Assembly: GCF_001486505.1 (NCBI RefSeq)
Contig: NZ_LN909062.1
Location: forward strand, 62,001-126,000
Length of the DNA stretch: 64,000 nucleotides
Source: Paenibacillus rubinfantis
GTDB lineage: Bacteria > Bacillota > Bacilli > Paenibacillales > Paenibacillaceae
Reading direction: 5' to 3'
The notes under the pieces were generated by a model. That model was not told the origin of the DNA, made no database searches, and was given only the letters and a program-made list of their open reading frames with translations. The position numbers and the translations under genes were made by a program. How positions within the stretch are numbered: position 1 is the first letter of the stretch; each line of letters opens with the position of its first letter. This document shows, piece by piece, positions 1 to 6,833 of this stretch.

Positions 1-458
1 TATTCATCGATGATGGCTTCCGGCCTTGGGATGCCCACCTTTTTCAACATGTCGATCGTGTGCTCGCGCGCTTCCTTCTTACTCAGCCCCCGGTGCAGTC
101 GGACCGTCTCCCCGATTTGCTGGCCTACCGTAAACAAAGGATTCAGCGACGTCATCGGCTCCTGAAAAATCATGGAGATGGAGTTGCCGCGAATCGCCCG
201 CATTTCCCGCTCCTTCATCGGAACGATGTCCTGCCCCTTAAACTCAATCGACCCGCCGGTAATTTTCCCGGGTGGCTGCGGGATCAGCTTTAAGATGGAC
301 AAGGAGGTTACGCTTTTGCCGCAGCCGGACTCGCCAACGACGCCAAGCACCTCACCGGGATTCACGTACAGGTTCACGCCGTCCACCGCAGGGATTTCGC
401 CTCGATCGGTAAAAAAGTGGGTGTGCAAATCCTTGATCTGCAAAATGGGTTGAATCAT
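1..458 (-). CDS. Oligopeptide/dipeptide ABC transporter ATP-binding protein (OppD/DppD type), 3' end outside window
   Basis: Only the N-terminal ~152 residues are present; the gene runs off the left edge. The protein begins MIQPILQIKDLHTHFF and carries the Walker A motif GESGCGKS near residue 42, then the Q-loop region FQEPMTSLNPLFTVGQQI, which is typical of the OppD/DppD/GsiA group. In that family the protein hydrolyses ATP on the cytoplasmic face of a peptide importer together with an OppF partner and two permeases, which would lie further left. The ATG has an AAGAGG ribosome site about 9 bases upstream. The peptide-importer assignment is firm; the substrate cannot be told. Confidence 0.9.
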   Translation of the reverse strand, partial: MIQPILQIKDLHTHFFTDRGEIPAVDGVNLYVNPGEVLGVVGESGCGKSVTSLSILKLIPQPPGKITGGSIEFKGQDIVPMKEREMRAIRGNSISMIFQEPMTSLNPLFTVGQQIGETVRLHRGLSKKEAREHTIDMLKKVGIPRPEAIIDE

Positions 459-486
459 GTTACAGCCTCTTTTCCTGAAAAAATGG

Positions 487-515
487 AATATCGCAATTTC
501 GACAATGTCCATCAA
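487..515 (-). promoter_or_regulatory. Possible sigma-A promoter for the peptide ABC transporter gene
   Basis: Reading the minus strand, TTGATG (510-515) is separated by 17 bases from GATATT (487-492), about 28 bases before the ATG of the OppD-type gene. The -10 is only a 4/6 match, so this is tentative. The 528-base AT-rich gap between 458 and 987 also holds a 12-base direct repeat, CTAAAGCAACAA, at 557-568 and 672-683. I see no gene in the gap. Confidence 0.35.
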
Positions 516-918
516 TAAAAGACAAATGTGCAATCGTTCTATCTTGCTGTGATTTACTAAAGCAACAAGGTATAATTGAGCCTTCCAGCCCTGATTCCCG
601 AAACTCGAATACGGTCGAATTGTCTTTTCATGGCGGACGGTTGTATATTCCCGCTTCTTCACTTCAACTAGCTAAAGCAACAACCTAAACGACAACGTAG
701 ATTTAAGCAATATACGATAAATCACAATTTTATTGCCGTTTTTCTACTAAAAGTGACATTTAATCGAACTATGGTCAATTGAGGTGTTAAGTTAACTGAC
801 ACAAGCGAGAAAAATGTTTATTTGATAAGTTACTTTACAGCATTTTCACAGGATAGACAATAGAAAATTTCTTAATGTTACGTTGATGACAGCTATTCTT
901 GGGGCGATCTATTTAAAT

Positions 919-948
919 TTGAGATATTGGGAACTTTTGGAGTAGAAT
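919..948 (+). promoter_or_regulatory. Probable sigma-A promoter for the thioredoxin-family gene
   Basis: TTGAGA (919-924), an 18-base spacer and TAGAAT (943-948) lie just upstream of the thioredoxin-family gene, leaving a leader of about 30 bases that contains its GAGAGGTG ribosome site. The glutathione peroxidase gene follows with a 4-base gap, so this promoter probably serves both. Confidence 0.55.
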
Positions 949-986
949 GGAGGTAAACGTTATCAATTCTTGCGAGAGGTGATGTT

Positions 987-1568
987 ATGAGTTTTACGTT
1001 GACCCTGGGAAATCCAGCTCCGAACTTTAACCTGCCGGCCACGGACGGCCTGACTTACTCTCTGGAATCCTTTGCTTCGGCCAAGGTGCTCGTCGTGTTT
1101 TTTACCTGCAACCACTGTCCTTACGTGATCGGCTCCGATGAAGTCACCCGGCAAACGGCCGAGAAATTCAAGGATCGCGGTGTCGTTTTCGTAGGCATCA
1201 ACTCAAACAGCGAAAGCACGCACCCGGATGATTCCTTTGAACACATGGTTACACGGATGGAGCAGCACCGGTTCCCGTGGGTGTATCTCCGCGATAAGGA
1301 ACAAATGGCAGCCAAGGACTACGGGGCGCTCCGCACACCGCATTTCTTTGTCTTTGATGCCGATCGCAAGCTTGTATATACGGGACGCGGCGTCGATAAC
1401 CCGCGCGATACGAGTAAAATGACGGTTAACGATCTGGATCGCGCTTTGGAGGAACTCACGTCTGGGAACACCGTATCGATCCCGCTGACGAATCCGATCG
1501 GATGTAACGTAAAATGGGAAGGGCAGGACGCCCACTGGATGCCAGCGGATGCCTGCGATTTGGTATAA
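987..1568 (+). CDS. Thioredoxin-fold redox protein (AhpC/TSA-like) with CxxC motif
   Basis: The 193-residue protein has the opening of the AhpC/TSA-Redoxin family ([10 protein letters not shown]) followed by [10 protein letters not shown], with a CxxC pair at Cys41 and Cys44. It has no signal peptide, so it should be cytoplasmic. Members of this group act as thiol-disulfide oxidoreductases or peroxiredoxin-like enzymes; the CxxC spacing favours a thioredoxin-like mechanism over a 1-Cys peroxidase. The ATG is preceded by GAGAGGTG. A glutathione peroxidase gene follows 4 bases after the stop, so the pair is probably one transcript for peroxide or thiol stress. The exact substrate is unknown. 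Confidence 0.85.
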   Translation: MSFTLTLGNPAPNFNLPATDGLTYSLESFASAKVLVVFFTCNHCPYVIGSDEVTRQTAEKFKDRGVVFVGINSNSESTHPDDSFEHMVTRMEQHRFPWVYLRDKEQMAAKDYGALRTPHFFVFDADRKLVYTGRGVDNPRDTSKMTVNDLDRALEELTSGNTVSIPLTNPIGCNVKWEGQDAHWMPADACDLV

Positions 1569-1572
1569 AACG

Positions 1573-2073
1573 ATGAATAACCTTTACGATATCGAAGTCC
1601 GTACGATTACGGGCGATCCAACGACACTAGCGCCATACCGCGGCCAAGTGCTGCTGATCGTCAATACCGCCAGCGCCTGCGGATTGACGCCGCACTATGC
1701 AGGGCTGCAGCGACTGTACAACGAATATAAGGATCAAGGCTTCTCCGTCCTTGGGTTTCCGTGCAACCAGTTCGCCGAGCAAGAGCCCGGGACCGAAGCG
1801 GAGATTAAGGCGTTTTGCGAAACAAATTATCAGGTCACCTTCCCGCTCTTCGCTAAAATCGACGTGAACGGGGAGCAGGCCCATCCGTTATACCGTTATC
1901 TGCGGGAGCATACGCCAGAACCTTATGACACGGGCGACATCGAATGGAACTTCGTGAAGTTCCTTATTGGGCGAGACGGCGAGGTCGTTAAGCGTTATGG
2001 AGCTCGCACCGAACCGGCTGAGATCGAGCCGGACCTTCGGGAGTTGCTGTCCAATTCGGCGGCAAACCGCTGA
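1573..2073 (+). CDS. Glutathione peroxidase family protein (BsaA-like thiol peroxidase)
   Basis: This 166-residue protein matches the usual length of bacterial GPx homologues. It has the N-terminal signature VNTASACGLTPHY, where Cys36 is the peroxidatic cysteine, followed by LGFPCNQF with the second conserved Gln, and WNFVKFLIGRDG, which supplies the catalytic Trp/Asn. In the family the enzyme reduces hydroperoxides, in Bacilli normally with thioredoxin rather than glutathione. I chose the ATG that follows the upstream stop (TAAAACGATG); an earlier in-frame ATG at 1549 lies inside the preceding gene. The operon ends at the hairpin at 2104-2139. Confidence 0.92.
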   Translation: MNNLYDIEVRTITGDPTTLAPYRGQVLLIVNTASACGLTPHYAGLQRLYNEYKDQGFSVLGFPCNQFAEQEPGTEAEIKAFCETNYQVTFPLFAKIDVNGEQAHPLYRYLREHTPEPYDTGDIEWNFVKFLIGRDGEVVKRYGARTEPAEIEPDLRELLSNSAANR

Positions 2074-2103
2074 GAGTACGCTTATACGCCCAGATCCGTC
2101 AAC

Positions 2104-2139
2104 AGCCGCTGTGAGCAACATGCTCCGGCGGCTTTTTTT
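2104..2139 (+). terminator. Rho-independent terminator of the thioredoxin-family/GPx pair
   Basis: AGCCGC and GCGGCT form a stem around an 18-base loop and are followed by a run of seven T. It closes the two-gene unit and precedes the separate promoter of the PilZ gene. Confidence 0.8.
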
Positions 2140-2166
2140 GGATTGCTGCCTCTGCACAAAAACCAG

Positions 2167-2194
2167 TGTTCAACTCGACAAATTTCGCTATAAT
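2167..2194 (+). promoter_or_regulatory. Promoter of the PilZ gene, positioned for a near-leaderless transcript
   Basis: A perfect TATAAT lies at 2189-2194, with a weak -35 (TGTTCA) 16 bases upstream. A start point about 7 bases beyond the -10 falls at 2201-2202, on the ATG of the PilZ gene. No Shine-Dalgarno sequence precedes that ATG. Confidence 0.5.
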
Positions 2195-2201
2195 CTTATT
2201 T

Positions 2202-2582
2202 ATGACAACTACTAGAAGAGCTGAACCCTTTCGTTATACCCTGAATCCACCAATCGCAGCGTCGCTCGAAATCCTGTCCGTCAACGGTCAATCGCTGCCC
2301 TTGAAACCTGCACAGATCGATCTCATTGATATCAGCAAATCCGGTTGCCGGGTTCGTACCGAACTCAATCTGCACGCGTCCACCCATGCCATGCGCATCC
2401 TTTTGCATGTACGCCTAAACGATGAGCCCCGCACCTATTCCGGAGAAATTCGCTGGCAGGAAGAGCTTGAACCCCCACACCACCATTATGGGTTACATCT
2501 GGAACTTACCGACGAGGAGAAGGAGGGTCTAAACGTCGAGTTGAGAGAGATGGCTGCATTCCGACGAATCATCGTGAAGTAA
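2202..2582 (+). CDS. PilZ-domain protein (probable cyclic-di-GMP binding)
   Basis: The 126-residue protein is a lone PilZ-like domain: an Arg-containing start (RRAEPFRYTL) followed about 35 residues later by DISKSGCRV, which fits the (D/N)xSxxG half of the PilZ signature. The first half is spaced RRxxxxR rather than the canonical RxxxR, so cyclic-di-GMP binding is likely but not certain. Single-domain PilZ proteins usually act as effectors on motility or exopolysaccharide. I chose ATG 2202 because the -10 box ends 7 bases earlier; an in-frame GTG at 2166 would lie upstream of the start of transcription. There is no ribosome site. Confidence 0.75.
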   Translation: MTTTRRAEPFRYTLNPPIAASLEILSVNGQSLPLKPAQIDLIDISKSGCRVRTELNLHASTHAMRILLHVRLNDEPRTYSGEIRWQEELEPPHHHYGLHLELTDEEKEGLNVELREMAAFRRIIVK

Positions 2583-2618
2583 TTTGAAAAGGCCCCGACC
2601 GGTAATTTATGGCGGGGC

Positions 2619-2647
2619 TTGATTCTTATCTTCGTTGGCGTTATAAT
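2619..2647 (+). promoter_or_regulatory. Promoter of tRNA-Gly
   Basis: TTGATT (2619-2624), a 17-base spacer and a perfect TATAAT (2642-2647) lie 18 bases upstream of the tRNA 5' end. A GCCCCG/CGGGGC hairpin at about 2592-2618 sits directly before the -35 and may end the PilZ transcript, although it has no T run. Confidence 0.7.
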
Positions 2648-2665
2648 ATTCCTTGCTTAGCTTTT

Positions 2666-2739
2666 GCGGGTGTAGTTCAATGGTAGAACGCCAGCTTCCC
2701 AAGCTTGAGGCGAGGGTTCGATTCCCTTCACCCGCTCCA
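2666..2739 (+). tRNA. tRNA-Gly, anticodon CCC
   Basis: The acceptor stem GCGGGTG pairs with CACCCGC, the D arm is GTTC...GAAC, the anticodon loop is TTCCCAA (anticodon CCC) and the T loop is TTCGATT. CCA is encoded at the 3' end. The anticodon stem CCAGC/GCTTG has one C-U mismatch at its second pair; the rest of the cloverleaf is intact. It decodes GGG codons. Confidence 0.93.
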
Positions 2740-2760
2740 TAACCTTTTTTAACCTCCAAG

Positions 2761-2785
2761 CCCTTTGATGCCAAAGGGTTTTTTT
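2761..2785 (+). terminator. Terminator of tRNA-Gly
   Basis: CCCTTTG ATGC CAAAGGG followed by seven T. It lies between the tRNA and the 3' end of the convergent LuxR-type gene and closes the tRNA unit. Confidence 0.9.
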
Positions 2786-2788
2786 GAT

Positions 2789-4831
2789 TTATCCGGAAGG
2801 TGTGGACCTCAGCACGGCCATGACGATTTGGGTCCGATTACGGAAGCCCGTTTTTTGCAGCATTGCGTTGATATGCTTCTTCACCGCCGCCTCGCTGATA
2901 AACAGACGGGCGGCGATTTCTTTATTCGATGCCCCCGTAGCCAGAACATCCGCTACCTCCCACTCCCTCGGTGTAAAGCCGAAGCGGGCCCGATCCGGCT
3001 GCTCCTCGTCTGGTGCGTCATCGGAACCTCCACGATCGGCCGGAGTCCGGTAGTCCGCGATCTGCTCCAAATAAGCCGCCCATCTTCGGCCACGGGTATC
3101 CAGCCGGAAGTACGCTGCTTCCGTTCTTCCGCCAAAGCGGTATATTTCAGGTAAATCCGGCACGCGCGTAAACCCCAGACTTCGATGGGAATCCAGATAA
3201 AAAGGCAAGGCCGGAGGCGAGGCGATCAACAGCATTCCCGCATGAATATATTCCATCATTAAATTTACGGTATCGGAACGCAGCTCGATTTGCTCCGGGT
3301 CGAGGACGTCGATGGCAAACACGAACTTCGCGCCTGATTTTTCATAACTAATCCCGCTCCTAAGCTCTTCAGGCCGGGCCTTAAAATAAGGACCCGACAC
3401 CGGATGGCGAAGCAAGTATTCCGCCGTATCCGCACGAATCGGCAGCATCGCGGCCAGCCCGACCACATCCCCCTCAGGATTTCGAAGCAGCCGTAAAGCG
3501 TCCTGATCCAACGCGAGCAACGATTCCGGCTCCCAGCCTTCCAAGCGGTAGACGCTCTCCTTCGCGGATAGCTCGTACTGGAAAAGACCGCCCGTTTCTA
3601 AATCCGAACAGGAAATTTGGTACGTCCGGTCATCCGCTCTCCTCTGCCCCAAATACTGTTTTACCTCCTCTACCGTTTGCGGTCGGACGGCCTCCCAATA
3701 ATTTCTCGAATTTCGACTGAATCGAAAATGCGCCCGCAGGATCGGGTTTCCCGCCAAGCTAATTAGTTCGTGCACCTCCCTGGCGGCATCCTTCCCCCCA
3801 GACGTTCTCGTCCGAATCCGCGTGGAGAGGACTTCTGCCGCACGGGACCGATAATCGCTATACGTATCTGGCTGGCGCTCTCGCAACGACCGGCAAATCA
3901 AACTTCGGGCCAGCTCATGCATTTCCCATCCCCGTCCGGCCAGTCTGACGAAAGACAGCTTTAGCAACCCGTCGAAGGCTTCACCGGGGAAAGGAGCCCC
4001 CAGCATACCCTGCAACAAATCCTGATCAAAATAACGCGGCACGGCTGCGGCATATACCAGGGCTCGCAGCGTTTCCCCCGGAACTTCCTGAAGCCAGGAC
4101 TGAAGCAGCTCCTCGAAGGAGCTCTGGATATCTCCTCGGGCAACTCCCTCCTCTTGATGTGCCCCTTCCTCCGCCAATAGCGCCAGCGAAAGCGGGTGCC
4201 CGGCTGTCGTCAGCCATAACCGGACCCTTCTCCGCTCGTCCACAATACCGCGGCGTTCCAAGTAGAGCATCGCTTCCTCCCGAGTAAAGCACTCTAGCGG
4301 AAGCGGTTGGATCCATTTTCGCCAAATAGAAGACAGCATCCATGAACCGCCCAGCGGATGACGTCCCGCAATAACAAGGATCGCATCCGCCCGGAGCATG
4401 GGAAAAAACTCTTCACGCAGCCATTGATCCACGCTCCCGGCCGCTTCATATTGATCGAGCGCTAATACCAGCTTCCCGTTGCCGGCTGTGGCATTTAGCT
4501 CTTCCGCCAACCGCCGAGGATCCGGTTCTGCCTGCGCTTCTTCCCGGTTCATAGCTAACAAGCTGCTTACGGTTTGCAGAAACCAGGTCGTCTGCCCCAT
4601 CGCCTCTCGCAAATCAATCCGCAGGAATAACGCCCCGGCTTGTAAAGCTTCGACCCGGAAGCGGGTGAGCAGCTCCGTTTTGCCGATCCCTGCCGTGCCG
4701 TACACATTAAGAATACCGCCGGGGGAACCCTGATTTTGCCGTAAACGTTCCTGAAAAGAGGCCAGCTCCTTCTCCCGGCCGATAAACTCCTCCTCAGCGA
4801 GCCGGCCGACCGCATCGCGGAATGTCTCCAT
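2789..4831 (-). CDS. STAND-type ATPase regulator with C-terminal LuxR helix-turn-helix
   Basis: The protein has 680 residues. The N-terminal NTPase has a Walker A motif (YGTAGIGKTELL, about residue 46) and a Walker B-like LVLALDQYE. The C-terminal ~60 residues are a LuxR/GerE-type DNA-binding domain (FTPREWEVADVLATGASNKEIAARLF). The stretch between about residues 380 and 590 ends with LDSHRSLGFTRVPDL, which resembles the end of a GNAT acetyltransferase fold; that is only a resemblance. STAND regulators bind ATP and an inducer, oligomerise and activate nearby promoters. The ATG has CGGAGG 8 bases upstream. It is divergent from the acetolactate synthase gene, with a long dyad between them, so that gene is the likely target. 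The inducer is unknown. Confidence 0.85.
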   Translation of the reverse strand: METFRDAVGRLAEEEFIGREKELASFQERLRQNQGSPGGILNVYGTAGIGKTELLTRFRVEALQAGALFLRIDLREAMGQTTWFLQTVSSLLAMNREEAQAEPDPRRLAEELNATAGNGKLVLALDQYEAAGSVDQWLREEFFPMLRADAILVIAGRHPLGGSWMLSSIWRKWIQPLPLECFTREEAMLYLERRGIVDERRRVRLWLTTAGHPLSLALLAEEGAHQEEGVARGDIQSSFEELLQSWLQEVPGETLRALVYAAAVPRYFDQDLLQGMLGAPFPGEAFDGLLKLSFVRLAGRGWEMHELARSLICRSLRERQPDTYSDYRSRAAEVLSTRIRTRTSGGKDAAREVHELISLAGNPILRAHFRFSRNSRNYWEAVRPQTVEEVKQYLGQRRADDRTYQISCSDLETGGLFQYELSAKESVYRLEGWEPESLLALDQDALRLLRNPEGDVVGLAAMLPIRADTAEYLLRHPVSGPYFKARPEELRSGISYEKSGAKFVFAIDVLDPEQIELRSDTVNLMMEYIHAGMLLIASPPALPFYLDSHRSLGFTRVPDLPEIYRFGGRTEAAYFRLDTRGRRWAAYLEQIADYRTPADRGGSDDAPDEEQPDRARFGFTPREWEVADVLATGASNKEIAARLFISEAAVKKHINAMLQKTGFRNRTQIVMAVLRSTPSG

Positions 4832-4872
4832 CCGTAATACCTCCGTTTCAACGCAAGTTTAGCCAAAAGTAT

Positions 4873-4898
4873 ACTACCAATGTAACGATATGGGTAGT
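4873..4898. promoter_or_regulatory. Dyad-symmetric candidate operator between the LuxR-type regulator and acetolactate synthase genes
   Basis: ACTACC (4873-4878) and GGTAGT (4893-4898) are exact inverted repeats. Flanking bases extend the symmetry (ACTACCnATnT...AnATnGGTAGT). The 120-base divergent gap also holds CCATGGCAGCCATGG at 4906-4920. The position suits a site bound by the STAND-LuxR protein, but binding is inferred. Confidence 0.45.
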
Positions 4899-4951
4899 GC
4901 CCTCCCCATGGCAGCCATGGTACCGTTATTGAAAAAATGGGAGAGATTGAT

Positions 4952-6709
4952 ATGAAAAAACAGGATCGCGAGAGGCTGCTACGGCGCGAGGTGATCAGCG
5001 GATCGGAAATCCTGCTGCGGACACTGTTGCTGGAAGGGGTGGAATGCGTATTTGGTTACCCGGGGGGATCGGTGCTTTACATCTACGACGCCATGCACGG
5101 GAATCCGGACTTTAACCACCTACTAACCCGACACGAGCAAGGAGCAATTCATGCAGCTGACGGTTATGCCAGAGCGACGGGAAAAACCGGGGTTTGCCTG
5201 GCGACTTCCGGTCCCGGGGCGACCAACTTGATCACCGGAATTGCCACCGCTTACGCGGACAGCGTTCCGCTTGTCGTCATCACCGGGAATGTCGCGACTT
5301 CCTTACTGGGCACCGATGCGTTTCAGGAGGCCGATATCCTCGGGATGACCCAACCGGTAACCAAACATAGCTATATGGCGCGAAGGCCGGGGGATTTGCC
5401 GCGAATCCTACGGGAAGCTTTTTACTTGGCGAGCTCCGGGCGGAAAGGCCCGGTGCTGGTGGATATCCCGAAGGATGTGTCCGCGGCGACAGCCGAGTTT
5501 ATTTACCCGGAGGAAGTATCCGTCCGGGGTTATACTCCAGCGCCGGAGGTATCCCCGTCTGCCGTTAGGGAATTGGGCGCGGCAATCCGTCGCGCGAAAC
5601 GTCCGCTTCTCATTGCAGGCGCCGGCGTTATTCATTCCGGGGCCGAAGCAGAGCTGGCGCGGCTGGCGCGTGGGGCGGGCATCCCCGTGACCACGACGCT
5701 GCTAGGCATCGGCGCCTTCCCAACCCGGGATCCCCTTGCCCTCGGCATGGCAGGCATGCACGGAACGGTCGCCGCCAATCGGGCGATCCTTGGCTGCGAT
5801 TTGTTGATATCGGTTGGCTCCCGTTTTGATGACCGGTTGACGATGCGCCCGGACAGATTCGCCCGGCAAGCCGTTATCGCCCACATCGATATCGATGCTG
5901 CGGAAATCGACAAGCTGGTCCCCAGCTCGTTGCCGGTTGTCGGCGATGCCCGTGCCGTTTTGACGGCTTTGCTGCATGAGCTCGAACTGACGGGTGGGGA
6001 AGAAGAAGGCGAAGCGGGGGCTAGGCATGACAAGCCAACAGGCGATTGGTTAAATGAATTGGAGCAAATCCGCAGCATTTACCCGCTTCGCTACCACAAC
6101 CCCGAGGACGGGCTCAAACCGCAATATGTCATTGAGCAGATGGCTGAATTAACCGGCGGTGAAGCCATTGTCACGACCGACGTCGGACAGCACCAAATGT
6201 GGACGGCCCAATTTGGTTGGTTTAACCAGCCTCGCACGCTGATCACCTCTGGCGGACTCGGCACCATGGGCTTTGGCTTTCCTTCCGCCATCGGAGCGCA
6301 AATCGGCAACCCCGGACGGACAGTTATCTCGGTCAACGGCGACGGGGGGATGCAGATGTGCTCCCAAGAACTCGCCGTCTGCGCGCTCCACGGCATCCCG
6401 GTAAAGATTGCCGTTATTAACAATCGCACGCTGGGCATGATCAAGCAATGGCAGGAGCTCGTATATGATGGAAGGCATAGTCACATCGATCTGTCGGGAA
6501 GCCCCGACTTCGTCAAGCTGGCCCAGGCCTACGGCGTGAGAGGACTTCGGGCGGAGACAAAGCAGGAGGCCCGAAAGGCCTGGATGGAAGCCTTAGAACA
6601 CCCGGGACCGGTCCTGATCGATTTCGTCGTTGACCGGGACGAGTTGGTCTACCCAATGGTGCCTCAAGGTAAAGCACTAGAAGATATGATCATTGGAACG
6701 TCATCATGA
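4952..6709 (+). CDS. ilvB: Acetolactate synthase, large (catalytic) subunit
   Basis: The 585-residue thiamine-diphosphate enzyme condenses two pyruvates, or pyruvate with 2-oxobutyrate, in branched-chain amino acid synthesis. Visible features are VFGYPGGSVLYIYDA, the catalytic Glu in RHEQGAIHAADGYA, ATSGPGATNLITGIATAYAD, the FAD-domain signature SVGSRFDDRLT and the ThDP/Mg motif NGDGGMQMCSQELAV. The second ATG is preferred because GGGAGAG lies 6 bases before it; an ATG at 4937 overlaps that site. No small subunit gene (ilvN) or ilvC follows, so it is an isolated copy next to a STAND-LuxR regulator. A role outside the main ilv operon, as a regulated pyruvate overflow or anabolic copy, is possible. 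Confidence 0.93.
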   Translation: MKKQDRERLLRREVISGSEILLRTLLLEGVECVFGYPGGSVLYIYDAMHGNPDFNHLLTRHEQGAIHAADGYARATGKTGVCLATSGPGATNLITGIATAYADSVPLVVITGNVATSLLGTDAFQEADILGMTQPVTKHSYMARRPGDLPRILREAFYLASSGRKGPVLVDIPKDVSAATAEFIYPEEVSVRGYTPAPEVSPSAVRELGAAIRRAKRPLLIAGAGVIHSGAEAELARLARGAGIPVTTTLLGIGAFPTRDPLALGMAGMHGTVAANRAILGCDLLISVGSRFDDRLTMRPDRFARQAVIAHIDIDAAEIDKLVPSSLPVVGDARAVLTALLHELELTGGEEEGEAGARHDKPTGDWLNELEQIRSIYPLRYHNPEDGLKPQYVIEQMAELTGGEAIVTTDVGQHQMWTAQFGWFNQPRTLITSGGLGTMGFGFPSAIGAQIGNPGRTVISVNGDGGMQMCSQELAVCALHGIPVKIAVINNRTLGMIKQWQELVYDGRHSHIDLSGSPDFVKLAQAYGVRGLRAETKQEARKAWMEALEHPGPVLIDFVVDRDELVYPMVPQGKALEDMIIGTSS

Positions 6710-6788
6710 TCCATCAGGTGGCAGGTACTCTCGCAATGCTCGAGACTCCGCTCCACCGCCCCGCTGGCGCGGGCGAGTTCGCTCCGAC

Positions 6789-6808
6789 GAACCCCCCGCC
6801 GGGGGTTC
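6789..6808. other. Strong hairpin in the gap between ilvB and the group II intron
   Basis: GAACCCCC and GGGGGTTC form an 8-pair stem with a 4-base loop. There is no T run on either side, so it is not a canonical terminator. The 124-base stretch 6710-6833 is the 3' exon side of the intron and otherwise holds nothing I recognise. Confidence 0.5.
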
Positions 6809-6833
6809 TCAGCCCAACCTGGGACACAATCGG

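Noticed and set aside
2592..2618. Hairpin after the PilZ gene as a true terminator
   Set aside because: The GCCCCG/CGGGGC stem has a long loop and no T run, and runs into the tRNA promoter; it is mentioned only as possible.
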